A DNA stretch of 64,000 nucleotides from Anaeramoeba flamelloides (Eukaryota > Metamonada > Anaeramoebidae): assembly GCA_027625915.1 (NCBI GenBank), contig JANTQA010000026.1:7564001-7628000 (forward strand), given 5' to 3'. Under the pieces are notes generated by a model that had not been told where the DNA came from, searched no databases, and was given only the letters and a program-made list of their open reading frames with translations. Made by a program: the position numbers and the translations under genes. This document shows positions 37,113 through 49,595 of the stretch, piece by piece. Each line of letters begins with the position of its first letter. The stretch's first letter is position 1.

Positions 37113-40100
37113 ATGGAAAAAAAGACACTTTTGCAAAAAAAAGAACAAAGAGAAAGGATGAGTAAATTAGAAAAACTCTTTGGCTTTAGAACATATAGTG
37201 ATTACAAAAAACGATTGGGGTGGCTTTTTAATGTAAAGCCATCAACAATCCTCGAAAAGGATGGGAATGAATATGCTTGTCTGGATTTATTTTTTTTTGA
37301 ACAAGTAACGGATATTTTTTTGTGATTTTTTTTTCTATTTTCAAATTTTTATCAAGACTTTTGTATTTTAGTCCACCTATTAACTGAAACCCACTTTCAA
37401 AATAATTCACAAATATACCCTTGGAACAACAATTTTTTTTTTTTCCAAAATAATTTACTATACTTTCTTTTATTCAAAAAACAAAGGAAGGAACAACATT
37501 TAAAGTAAATTATAAATTTGAACCATACATTTTAGTTTCTGTTCTCAAAGATAATTTCCAAGTTGTTGAAAATTTGATTTTAAAAGATAACGAAGGATTA
37601 ATTGCTTCTTCAGAAATTGTGATCAAAGAAGATCTTGATATGGTAAGAGCTCTCTTTTTTACTTTATTGATTTTTTTTTTTTTTATTTGTTTATTCTTTG
37701 ATGAACAAACAATCCAATTCTTCTTACAAAATAATTAAAAAAAAACAATACACCGACACAACTTTACCTTATTCTTTTACCAATGCATTTTTTTTTTTTT
37801 TTTTTCATTTGTCTTTCAATTCCTACCCAATAATGAAACAATAAAATAATCAAAACATAAAAAACCAAAACAAAAAAACCAAAACAAAATAACCAAAACA
37901 AAAGAAAAACCATTTATCGAATCTGAAAAAAAAATATTTAAAATTAAACTTCACAAACATTGAAAATTTATTAAGTGTTCGAAAGAAAATCATGAAGCAA
38001 TTAAGGGTCAACCAAACAACAAGGATCAACCGAAGAGGATATGAATTACTCGAGGACATTCGTGAATACGACATTCCATATTACCAGAGGGTAATGATCG
38101 ACAGTGGGATTCGATGTGGGTGTTGGTATTCTGTCTCTGTCAAGAATGGGCACCTAGACTTGGTACCCGAGACATCTAAGGTGCAACGGCCAGATCTAAG
38201 GATCTTGGCGTATGATATTGAGACCACCAAACGGCCTCTACGGTTTCCAGATTCCAATGAGGATCAAATAATGATGATTTCCTATATGGTAGATGGCGAT
38301 GGTTATTTAATTGTGAATCGGAAAATCGTGAGTGAGGACATCCAAGATTTTGAGTATACGCCCAAGAAGGAGTTTGTTGGTAATTTCCACATTTTCAATG
38401 AAAAAAACGAAAAGGCCACTCTTCTGCGCTTTTACCAGCACATCCAAGAAATAAAGCCCAACATCATTGTTACCTTTAATGGCGACGCCTTTGATTTCCC
38501 ATTTGTTGACTCACGGTCTCGAATCTTGGGGCTGAGTCTGTATAGATCGACAGGCTATTACCAAAGCAAGAATGACGATTACCTCTGTAAGTTTGCCTTG
38601 CATTTGGATGCTTATAAATGGGTCAAAAGGGATTCCTATTTGCCCATGGGTTCGCAGGGTTTAAAGGCTGTCACGAGAATCAAATTGGGGTATGATCCTT
38701 TAGAGTTGGATCCCGAGGACATGACGCTGTTTGCGACTGAAAGGCCACAGGAGCTGGCTAGCTATTCGGTTTCTGATGCCGTGGCAACCTATTACCTGTA
38801 CATGAAATATGTGCACCCGTTTGTCTTTTCGCTTTGTACCATCGTCCCGATGAGCCCCGATGATGTTCTTCGGAAGGGTACTGGTACCCTGTGTGAATCC
38901 CTCTTGATGGTCAAGGCCTTTGAAGAAAAGATCATCTTCCCCAACAAGAAGAAAGAAAAAAAGATCCAGTTTCACAAAAATAATTTATTGCAGAGCGAAA
39001 CCTACATTGGCGGCCATGTTGAGGCACTAAGATCGGGGATCTATCGTGCTGATTTGGAAAATCAATTTGAATTGGATCCAACGGCCTTTGAGGAATTAAT
39101 CGAGCAACTTGACGAGATGCTCAAATATGAATTACTTTTTAAAAAAAAGCTCAAAATGGAGAACGTTACCAATTACCAAGAAATTAAGGATCAAGTCATG
39201 AAAAAGTTAGCCAATTTAAGGGACAAGCCAAATCGAAAAGAAAAGCCCATCATTTATCATCTGGATGTTGCGGCAATGTACCCCAACATCATTCTAACAA
39301 ACAGGCTGCAGCCGCCTTCAATCGTCGACGAAAGCATCTGCGCAAGCTGCCTCTACAACTCCAAGGAGAGCAACTGTAAAAGGGTGCTGCCCTGGATCTG
39401 GAGGGGCGACTTGAGCATGTCCAACAGATCGGAGTTCCAACAGATCTATTCGCAATTGGAGGAAGAGGAATTTGATCAAAAGGTGCAACTGAAAAATAAA
39501 ACGACCTTCGAGAGGCAAACAAAGATCAAAAAAGTGCCCTTTTATAATTTAAAAGAAGACGAAAAAAGCGTCTATTTGCTGAAGAGACTGAATTCCTACA
39601 CAAGAAGGATCTATGGGAAAACACATAAGATCATCACCGAAAACCGAAACAACACGGTGTGCCAGAGAGAAAACCCCTTTTATTATAACACTGTGCGATC
39701 CTTTCGAGATCGAAGGTACTACTATAAAAACCTATTAAAGGAATGGAGCATCAAGAAGGAACAGCTCTTGGAAAAAGAGCAGATCGATCCGCTAGAGGTT
39801 GACGAATCAGAGAAAATGAGGATCATGTACGACTCCCTGCAGTTGGCACATAAGTGTATCTTGAATTCCTTTTATGGGTATGTCATGAGAAAAGGATCAA
39901 GATGGTTTTCAATGGAAATGGCCGGGATCGTCACGTTAAACGGCGCAAATATCATTACCCAATCCCGGGAAACCATTGAAAGAATAGGTATACCCTTGGA
40001 ATTGGATACTGATGGTATTTGGTGTGTTTTGCCAAGCGTTTTCCCCGAGGATTTGGTCTTTCAAGTTAAGACGGGCAATGGTAACAAAATTAAAAAAAGT

Positions 40101-43100
40101 CAAGATCTCTTACCCATGCCTAATTTTAAATTACAATGTCTTCAAAAACTTTTCAAACCCTCAGTTCCAGATGTTTAATAACAACAAAAACGACTATGAC
40201 ATTCAAACTGAAAACACCATCGAATTTGAAGTTGATGGGCCCTATTATGCAATGATCTTGCCGGCCTCGACAAAGGAAAACGAATCGATTAAAAAGCGAT
40301 ATGCAGTTTTCAATTTTGATCGCAAAATCGCAGAATTGAAAGGATTTGAGATCAAAAGAAGAGGGGAGCTAAAAATGGTCAAAATATTGCAATCGCACCT
40401 ATTTGATGCCTTTTTAAAGGGTAGCAACATACAGGAATGCTATCGGGAAGTCGCCAAAGTCAGTTTACACTACTTGGACATCCTCTACTCCAAGGGCGTC
40501 CAAATGCCCGATTGGGAGCTTATTGAATACATCGGAGAAACTCGAAACATGTCAAAGCCTCTTTTTCGAATACGGGGATCAAAAATCAACTGTGATCACC
40601 ACTGCACGAAGGCTCTCAGAATTCAGTGGCAAGGAATATAAAACGAAGGGTGGGATAGCTTGCTCCTTTATTATTTCGAACAAGCCCCTTGGCGCGTCAG
40701 TCACTGAGCGCGCAATCCCCTTAAAGATCTTCCAAACACAAGAAAATGTCAAAAAAGAGATTCATCAAGAAATGGTCCAAAAACAGCCAAATGCAAGACT
40801 TTACCCTCAGGAGCATCATTGATTGGGATTATTATTTGAAAAGGATTGGAACCATGCTACAAAAAATTGTTACCATCCCGGCTGCCTTGCAGGGCATCGA
40901 GAACCCATTGCCATGCGTAAAGCATCCGGATTGGTTAATTAAAAAAAATCAAAATCATGAAGGAAAAGGGCAAACAAAAAAAAAAATTACCAATTATTTT
41001 CAAGTCAAAAAAAGGTAGCAACAATTTAATCGATATCGAAGATATAATAATAAACAAAAACCATGATCAGAAAAACAATAAAAAATTTGAAAAATAAGCA
41101 ACCCAAGATCACTCAAATGTTTGTCTCTAAGGCAAGCAAAAGGAAAGCCAAGAACCAAAAAAAAAAAAACCGAATTGAAAAAGCAAAAGTATCAAGAATT
41201 AAAAATTGAAGAATTAATTGATAAATTACCAGAAATCAATGATAAATTACCAAGCGAAAAACGGAGATTTAACAAATGGCTAAATTGGCAAAAAACGAAA
41301 TGGAAATTATTGGTCAAAAGCAACAAAAGATTCACAATGCTTGACAATAAGGAGGATATGAAATATAAAATGAATGTGTCTGAAGAAGAATTGTTTGACT
41401 TGAATAGAAACAGGTTGAATAAAAATAATGAAGAACATGAAGATAATTATTTGATTAATATCAAAAGCCAATTATTAAAATTCAATTGGCATATTTTGAG
41501 TATCCAAAAAAATTATAAAAAACCCGATCTATTTACTATTTGGTTAATAATAAATAATAGCATCACTTCAATCAATTTAAGAGTGAAAAGAAAATTTTAT
41601 ATCAATTCAAAGACTAAATTAAATTACGGCAAAAAACTCGAATACAATTGCCATTTACCGAGAAAGCAGCCTCCTTCAAATTTATATTCAATTGAACTTT
41701 CTGAAAAGAAATATCAAAAAACATTAAACGATTTAAAAAAAAAATTTGTCCAACCTAACGTCACTGGCGTCTTTGAAAGACAAATACCCTTAGATTTACA
41801 AATTATCTTATCGTTGGGCAACGTATGTAAATTAACAAAGGATTATTTAAAAAACAATAAGGACACCAATTTACTAAATAACTATGATGATGATGACGAC
41901 GACGATGAAACAGAAAAGGAATATGAACTAGACGATTTAGAAACCATTGACACACAAGCAAAAAATCAAAAAACTTTTAACAAATATAAAGAATTGGTCT
42001 TAAAACAAAACGAAATATTTATTTATCAAAATTTTATTGACAAATTTGGAACTTTTTCAATTTATATCCCTAAAAAACGAACAAGTTATATTATTATTTT
42101 TTGTTTAGGCACCCAACCAGAATTGCCATCATTTCAAAAAATATGGAAAGACATTCAGGATAATGGTCATGTCAATACCAATACCAATATCAATGATTCA
42201 AATGTGTCATTTAAAAAAACCTTTGAAAAGACGTTAGCTAAGGCGAAAAGTAAATTTAATAAAATACTCAGCCAAGTCTTGGAGTCAAGTGGAAATTTGC
42301 ACAAAATTATTACCATTTCAAGCAAATTGGAAAGCAAGCAATTATATAAAGATCACCCAATCTTATTAAATCACCCAATCATAAGGTTACCATATAATAA
42401 TAACGACTCGAATTGCTTTAAAAACATCAATTGGCAAAAGCAAATGGCAGAAATATTATTAAATAGATTATCACAATTCTCAAATTGGTATATCAATTCA
42501 ATTGAATTAGCACAGTATTCCGGTATCCCACTGGGGAATTTTGAAACTGATAAATTGAATTTCGTCAGTGATGTAATGTTTAGTCGACGACTAAGATTAC
42601 AAAACCATTTATTATGGATCTCGAATAATGCTAACAAGCCAGATCTAGGCGGTATCGAAGAAGATGAAAATCTATTTTTTAATAATTTGGATGAAAAGAA
42701 TAGTCTATCCAAATCAATTATCAACCCGGGAATATACACCAATGTCTGTATAGAACTGGAAATGCATTACTTGCCAATAGTTTCAATTGTGTCAAACGAA
42801 TTCAATTTAAATGATTATTCGAATACAAATTACAGTAACGAAAAAACGTTTGTGAACAACAATAATAAAACCTTTAATAATATTATCCAATCCAATTTCT
42901 ATGCCGAGAAGAATTCCTGTTCAAAGGCCATGGAAACCTTGAGGGTATTAGCCATACAGTGGATGAAGGATTGCCACAAAAAGCAATATAAATTTGTTGA
43001 TTCAATTTTAATAAACTTTTTAAAATGGATTAACGACACCAATTCCAAATTATTCGATCCCATATTACAATCCTTTATCATGGAATTGATCAACAATTCT

Positions 43101-44324
43101 TTCAAATCATTGGTGAACGAATTGGAAGAGAAATATTCTGCCAAAATCGTTTTTGCTAATTTAAATAAAATCATTTTGGTGACGCCTAGATCAAAAGTAA
43201 GTGATTCTTTAACCTATATGTCAACCGTGCTTCAAGGAATACGAAAATCCAACAATATTAGTTTTAGATATTTAGATCTCCAGCCAGTAAATCTTTGGTC
43301 AACATTAATCTTTTTAGATGAATGGAACTTTTCGGGATTATTGGTGCCACAGACAACTGACAATTTCCAAGTTCAAGAAAATGGGAATGGGAAGCAAAAC
43401 GGTGAAGAAGAAGAGGAAGAAGAGGAAGATTTAATGTTTGAGCAAAACTGGTCAAATGATGTTAATGAATTTAAGGTAATTTCAACTTGGAATATTGCAG
43501 AATTTTTACCCAACGATTTACATCGGAAATATTATCATTTTACAGAGCTCTTTTTAAACGAATTATTAAAATTTAAAAAGCAATCAGAAAATGATATGAT
43601 GATCGAAAATATGAACGACAGCCAATCCAAAAAAACAAAAACCAATAAAGATGGCTATCACCAGGGCTTTGATGGTACCGATCCAGAAACTGTTTCTTTT
43701 ATTCAACACATTTTAAAAAACGTTTTTGCTAACCAATTATTCCAAACAATTTCACAATTTAGCCGATCAAACAAAATAAATAATGATGACATAATTAATT
43801 TTATTATTTATGTCTGCCAGGTATTTAGCTTTAATAAAAAAATTAAGCCAATAATTGAAAATATTAAAAAAAACTTGCTAAAATTGGTGAAAATAAGCTC
43901 CTTTTCACAAAAAGTGCAATACCAAAATCCCTGCACCTCAATCGTTTTAAACAATTATACTTGTAACTTCTGTAATTCATCCAAAGACCTTGATATTTCA
44001 AGAGACATCAACATCCTCTCGGGAAATTGGATGTGTACATCATGCAGCCAGCCTTACAACTTGATTAAAATTGAATCAAAATTAATACAAAAGGTAAACA
44101 AACAACTGTTGAGCTACCAATTACAAGATTTGAAATGTGAAAAATGTGGGTTGTTAAGAAGAGGGCTTTTGGAACATAGCTGCCAGGATTCTGGCAAATA
44201 TATTAATAAAATTAATAAAGATAATTTTATTAAAGAATTAAATGTTTTATTAAAAATTTCCCAAAAACATAATTTTGAAAGATTAGAAGAATTAATTTCT
44301 TCAATTTTACCTTCAGAAAATTAA
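37113..44324 (+). CDS. POLE: DNA polymerase epsilon catalytic subunit
   Basis: Leading-strand replicative polymerase with 3'-5' exonuclease. Exons are 37113-37304, 37487-37642 and 37905-44324, both introns GT-AG in phase 0; about 2253 aa once six one-base insertions are discounted (human 2286, yeast 2222). Visible: Exo I DIETT (about residue 220), Exo [12 protein letters not shown], Exo [16 protein letters not shown], Pol [11 protein letters not shown], Pol [12 protein letters not shown], Pol C DTDGIW (about 814). The four cysteines of the catalytic-core Fe-S site are present (CASC, NCKR, VCQREN). The inactive C-terminal polymerase half and CysA (CNFC...CTSC) are present; CysB has C..C, C, then Asp where the fourth Cys is expected. 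The frame shifts at homopolymers at about 40,092, 40,562, 40,751, 41,007, 41,090 and 41,157, each by one extra base, returning to the original frame after the sixth. Codon GC content is higher in the catalytic half than in neighbouring genes. Confidence 0.95.
37840..37904 (+). repeat. CCAAAACAAA-type short tandem repeat at POLE intron 2 end
   Basis: The last about 60 bases of the 262-bp second POLE intron are an imperfect array of AACCAAAACAAA units running right up to the AAAG acceptor at 37,904. This replaces the poly-T tract seen before most other acceptors here. Confidence 0.7.
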
Positions 44325-44764
44325 CAAAAAAAATATAGAAAATTTTCTTATTTTTACTTTTTTTTTTTTGATTTAATTTTTTTTGTTATTATTTGTGTTT
44401 TTTATTATGTTTTTTTTTTATTTTTTACAATAAACAAGTTTTTAATAAAGTATTATATATAAATAGTGTCTTATAAAATATTCTCACCCTAACAATCAAT
44501 ACCAAGTTGGTAGGAACCATTAAAGATAAAATAAGGTTAAAAAAATTATTTGGTTACAAATTTAAAACTCTGAAATTTCAAAAATCTCAAAATAAACTTT
44601 TTCTGATCAATTGAAAGTATGAATTATAATTCAAAAATAGTTTATTCCATATTTACTGATAAAAATATTGAAATTACACTATAACCATTTGTTAGTTCTA
44701 ATTGGGATGTTGATTATATATTCTGAGTATTTTATTTATTTAGCCTGTTAGTCCACTTAAACCC
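44325..44764. terminator. 3' flank of POLE with possible poly(A) signals
   Basis: After the TAA, T-rich sequence is followed by two AATAAA hexamers at about 44,429 and 44,444. In DNA this AT-rich such hexamers arise by chance, so this is suggestive only. Confidence 0.3.
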
Positions 44765-45120
44765 CTTTTCAGTCAAAAGTGGTTTGTTTAATTTGCAAAA
44801 AAAAAATTAATTTTATGAGTTTAACGGATCTTCTTCTCAAGATGAAATTTTCAATTTTAAAAGTCATAATGTATTTATTTAATCATATTTTTTTTTGTAT
44901 TTTGTTTTTTGTTTTTTGTTTTTCAATTTTGTTTTTTTTTTTCATTATTTTTACTTTTTTTTTTTTTTGTTTCTATCTTTTTTTATTTTAGTAAAAAATT
45001 AAATTTGAAAAAAAATGTTAAAGGTTCAAATTAACATTAAGAAAATTGTGAAAATGTAATTTTTAAAATGGATACATTTAATTTTTAAAAAATCCTATTA
45101 TTGACTATTTTTCCTTACAT
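44765..45120 (+). repeat. Repeat family T, copy 1
   Basis: Begins near TTTTCAGTCAAAAGTGG, a MITE-A-like terminus, and then matches about 59,540-59,680: AAATTTGAAAAAAAATGTT, CAAATTAACATTAA, and an ATACATTTA.A.TTTAAAAAATC.TATT type block. Non-coding; borders approximate. Confidence 0.5.
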
Positions 45121-46872
45121 CAGGAATTTGTGATATTTTATTCAAGGTGCTTCGTTCTTATAGAAAGAAAAATTTTTATTAATTGTATTTTTTTGAAAAT
45201 CTATTTTTTTATGCTTTTTCTCAAGGAACCTCAACTGAAGTTTATTATTTCTCATATTTCTAATCATTCTTTCATTCTTTTATTTTTTGTAAAACTAATT
45301 TTTCATTTTTGGTAACCCCTTTGAATGGGATGGAGTTTACAAAGAAAAAAATCACAAATATTTAAAATTAATAGAGTTACTAAAAGAAAAGTTAAATCTT
45401 TTTTTATTGTGATTATACCTGAGATAAATAATAATTTTATTAGACAATAGATATTATGATATTTACTTCATTGCTGAATTAATAATTAGAGTTTTATTAT
45501 TTCTAGATTGTTTGCTTAATATTTTTCGCTAGTCAATAGCTAAAAATTCTTTTAACATGTATAGTGAAAATATCCAGGGTAATGGATAAAAGATTTATTA
45601 AAGTAATTTGGGTCAATGTTGGGACATAAAGTCCTTCTAAAAAAATTTCATGAAAGATAGATGTTTTTAATAATTAAAACTTAGAAATTTTAGATGATTC
45701 GATAAACTTTTCAAAAAAAAAAACAATAATTTTGTTGTTTTTTTGTTTTGGTTTTATTCATAAAAACACAATAATCCAGAAAAATTTTTCAAGTATTGCT
45801 AAATTTTATTTAATCATGTTATTTTTTATACTATGTACTGATATAATTTTTAATTATAAAATTTTCTTTCAATTATAATTGTTTATAATTTTTTATATCT
45901 AAGAATCTTTTCAGAGTGCTGTAAATTATAAAAAAAAAATTATTTCAATGCCTTTTAGGTTATTTTGAGTTCTATGAGATACATAAGGGGGGCTCAAAAA
46001 TAAAAAAAAACTACCATTCAAAAAAGAAAAACAAAAAAATAATATGAATTTCAAAACAATATAAATTATTAATCTTGAAATTTTATGTTTTTTTATTTTG
46101 AAAATTTTTCCATTTTGGCGAATCATTTTCTACCATAGAAATTTAAAATTCAACTTTAAAGTTGATAAAAAAAGAAATTCTTAAATTTCTCAAGATATTA
46201 ATTTTATTTTCAAAGGATTGTAATGAAATTTAGGTTTTGAGTATAAATATACTTTAATAAAGTACAGATAGCTTGTGATATTTGAGGCAAAAAAAATTGA
46301 TTTTAAATTTACCATAAATTTTTATGAGAATTTCCAAAACAATTCTTTGATTCAAAAAAAAAAAAAGGAGTGATCTAAATCCAAAATTTTCAAAATTTTG
46401 AATTTACCAAATATTCTTTTAAATAATTTCTATTGTTGAGCATATTTGATTTGGAAAGTCTTTGAACCCAGAATTCAGAGAGTACGTAATAAATCCCAAA
46501 AAAAGAAAAATTAACAAATAAAAGGAGGTAATTCATTTCAGCTTTACATGAAATTATGTGGTAACTGAAATAAATGTTTTTAATGGTTGGGAAGAAAAAA
46601 GTAATTTTAAAAAATTACGACTTTTATCAAATAAAAAGTTAAAATTTTTTAATTTTGTTTTTATTTTGTACGATCAAAAAGGCTGCATAGAGTTTCAATT
46701 CTTAAAAACCTAAGCAGGGTACCCAGTTATTCATTTGTTGTTTTAAAATTTTCTGAAGGGTCAAAAAAAAATCAAGAGAAATAAATATTCTGATGTAACG
46801 ATAAAAGGCAATAATCTTGCAAATGGTATCATTGTTTTTAGATTTGTATCTTCTTAAAGTGTGGCATTTTCC
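45121..46872. other. Spacer; holds one family U copy
   Basis: AT-rich spacer. Apart from the family U copy at about 45,590-45,890 nothing was recognised. The short frames at 45,130-45,315 and 45,926-46,126 look like chance. Confidence 0.5.
45590..45890 (+). repeat. Repeat family U, copy 2
   Basis: Matches about 58,560-58,860 in order: AAAAAAATTTC, a TTTTTAA.AATTAAAACT.AGA block, AAACTTTTCAAAAAA, and ATTTTTAATTATAAAATTTTC. Also related to about 600-840. Non-coding. Confidence 0.5.
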
Positions 46873-47619
46873 TTAGCTACCAAAGGCTGCACCATAAATG
46901 ATATGGAACACTCCATCAATCATAAGCAAAATTCCTCCAACTAATCCTAAATCGCCTGTAACACCAAATGTCACAAACCCAAGAACAATATAATAGATTC
47001 CTCTTCCAATTTTTTTACATAAGAAGGGTGCATGGATTTCAACATAGCGAGCTTCGAATTCACCAAGAAGACCAAGAATTCCAAAAGCACTAAAAAAAGA
47101 ATAAAAAAAAAAAATAAAAAAAAAAAATTTCAAAGAAAAAAAAAATGTAAGGGGTGAAGATCATGTAAAAAAGGGATCAAACAGAGTAAAAATTTTTTGG
47201 AAACAACAAAACGAATTCCAAAGAAAGTTGGAAGGAAATAGACAAAAGTCAAAAAAACAAGAAAAAACTGACGAGAATAAAAAAGAAAAAAAATTTCAAT
47301 ATTTACATTAAGACAGTACAAACAATTGCCATTTCAAATCGTGAGTTGTGGTGGTTCATGTCACCTTCAAAGGAAAGTCTTGCCCTATTAATTTTTGTAA
47401 AGGTTTTTAAAAAAAAGAGGAACAAAAAAAAATTTTTTTTGTGTTAAATAATTTTTTAATACAAGAAAATAACGAAGAACTTTCACAAAGAAAAGAAAAA
47501 AAAGATAAGTACCCATCACATCTTGAATACCCAACACCACAAACAACAAATAAGAAGATTATCACCATACATGAAAAGACCTTCAAGATCAACCCAACAT
47601 CAATTACTTTGGTTGCCAT
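46873..47619 (-). CDS. COPI-associated / TVP15-like small membrane protein
   Basis: Three exons on the minus strand, 47619-47513, 47384-47307 and 47089-46873, join in frame to 133 aa. Donors are GTACTT and GTAAAT; acceptors TAATAG and TTTTTTTAG. The protein has about four hydrophobic segments: one after MATKVIDVGLILKV, one around MAIVCTVLIAFGILGLLGEF, one at IGRGIYYIVLGFVTFG and one at GLVGGILLMIDGVFHIIYG. The middle exon supplies ARLSFEGDMNHHNSRFE. Length, topology and the GEFE..Y...H.PFL..KIGRGIYYIVLG signature fit the COPI-associated family that includes yeast Golgi protein Tvp15. Location in the Golgi/early secretory membrane is inferred from the family. Family assignment is from memory and moderately sure. 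Confidence 0.75.
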
Positions 47620-48416
47620 TTTTCAAATAATAATTAAAATTTCTTCAAAAGAAATTAAACAAAAAATGATAATTTTAGTCTCTAAACTCTGAAATAACAG
47701 TCATCTGGATCTCTGGCGTTTTCTGTGAAAATGGTTTTGACTTTTCCAATCTTGAAAAATACTTTATAAGTTTGCTTTTTAAAAGTAAAAAATGCAAAAA
47801 ATTTTAATTTCCTTTTGGAAGATCAGAATTAACATTCCAAACGATTTTTTTCTTTTGTTTTTCAAAAAGTCCACACTTTTGTTCAGAATTTAACAATCTA
47901 TATAACCAAGATTTAAAATAATATTTCTTTGAGAAAAAATGTGGTTTTTGTATTTTTTATTAATAATTTAAGGGAGAAGTTATCAATTCATTCTATTAAT
48001 CCAAATCATGAAAACGGTAGATGTTCGAGTGATTTAGATTTTGTTTTTTGTTTTCTTGTATTGAAAGACAGGTGTCAACTTGATAATTTAGTGATCCTAA
48101 TTAAAAGTTTGTTTTCGTTTTTTAATAAGATTTATTCATTAAACGTAAAAAACGAAACCTAAAAGCAACAAATAATAAAGACGGGACTGGTTTCTTCAAG
48201 TTCTACCATTAAAAGGGAAATATTCTAAAAATGAATGATCCAGTGAAAAATGTTTTTTAAAAAATAGAAATAATTTTTGGCTTTAGTAACTAACAATAAC
48301 TTTTATGCAAAAAAGTTATAATTGATGAAAAATTTTAAACAAATTCAATTCATAATTTAATATTGTTTTGAAAAAAATCAAAAGATTTAAATTTCAAAAA
48401 TATTTTGGGTAAAGAC
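47620..48416. other. Spacer upstream of the TVP15-like gene
   Basis: AT-rich. A 77-codon frame at 47,929-48,162 opens only with TTG and has no recognised family, so it is not called. Nothing else is seen. Confidence 0.5.
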
Positions 48417-49290
48417 ATACCACTGGATACTAAATTAGAGGTACATTAGAATAGTAAGAAGAAAAAAAGCATGATGTTAATTGGTAGCATTGATCTAAAA
48501 CAATGAGCATGTGTATTCTTACACACTGTTGAAAATACCCAACAAATATAGAGCAACAATGAAATAAATTTACTGTTTAAGGGGGTAGGTGTGGTGTATT
48601 AAATTTTATTTGGATCTTATTGAGGGTAAAATACCAAAACACTGCTTACTTACTTAAATAAAAACCCAATAGGCTCAATATTTTCTTTCTTGAATTTTTA
48701 AGAACTTGGTAAAAGATATTTTTTAGTTGTACATAAAAATCAAAACCAAAATATATTCCAAAAATTTCGACACAATTTAAACGGTTGAAAGAATAACATC
48801 ACTGCACTTTAAATTATTTTTAGAAAGAATTTTGATATTACAAACTATTTCATTTTTTGTCTTTTTTGTTTTGATTTCATTTCCTTTTTTGTAGTTACGT
48901 AATATGTTTCATTAGATCTGAAATTTTTTTTCAAGGTTGATAGAAGGTCAGTGTTGAGTTTGTTAAATTGAAAAATCACATACAATTTTTCAATAGTACC
49001 TTAAATTTTGATCCATCAACCATTGTTGGTGAAATTTCAACGAATTTACCAATACATTTTTTGTTCAGCTCGTTTCAAGATTTTAGACCAATTTTTATTT
49101 TTGAGTTTTATATTTTTTTTCTTTTATTTGGATTAAAATGATTACTTATTAAAACATTAATACTGGGTAACTTAAGTGTTGTTTTATATAACGTTCTGAA
49201 AAATATAATAAATTGGTTTTTTTTGCCTATTTTTGATTTTGGGTGGTTCCAAATTTTTGGAATGGGGTTTATTAAAATAACTCAATTTGG
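48417..49290 (+). repeat. Repeat family S, long copy 2
   Basis: The right part (about 48,785-49,270) matches 24,850-25,340 block by block. The left part (about 48,417-48,540) matches about 56,880-57,010 (GGTA(C)A.ATTAGAA.A.GAAGAA). Together they suggest an element of about 0.85 kb whose other copies are partial. A poly-A run at about 49,294 follows. Confidence 0.55.
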
Positions 49291-49595
49291 TTGCAAAAAA
49301 AAAAAAAAAAAAAAATTAATCTTTTAATAAAATATTGTATACGATTTAACTAAAAAGATAGGATGAACGTTGTAATACATCTTAAGAATTCATTCATGTC
49401 TATCCCCTTGATTCATAGTGAATTTTAATATTTTCTTTCACAAGTAATTCAAGCATTTTTACACGTTTTTCTTTAATAATCTGATACTTGAATATAATTT
49501 TGATACCAGAAATTATTCTAGATGTAAACACTTTTTTCAATAAAAAGTAATTTTAATTTGAGATTATTCTTTGATTTGGTTTATCTCTAATTGTT

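Noticed and set aside
40080-40110. A 19-base micro-intron (GTAAC...AAAG) explaining the first POLE frame change
   Set aside because: It would fit the frame, but no comparable micro-intron exists at the other five shift points, where one extra base in a homopolymer is the only simple explanation. Kept as a remote alternative.
40092-41168. Euplotes-type programmed +1 frameshifting
   Set aside because: Most of the shifts are not at a stop codon preceded by a slippery AAA, other long genes here (CHD, NDC80) need none, and the six are clustered in 1.1 kb.
47929-48162. 77-codon plus-strand frame upstream of the TVP15-like gene
   Set aside because: Opens only with TTG, no splice-site support and no recognised family.
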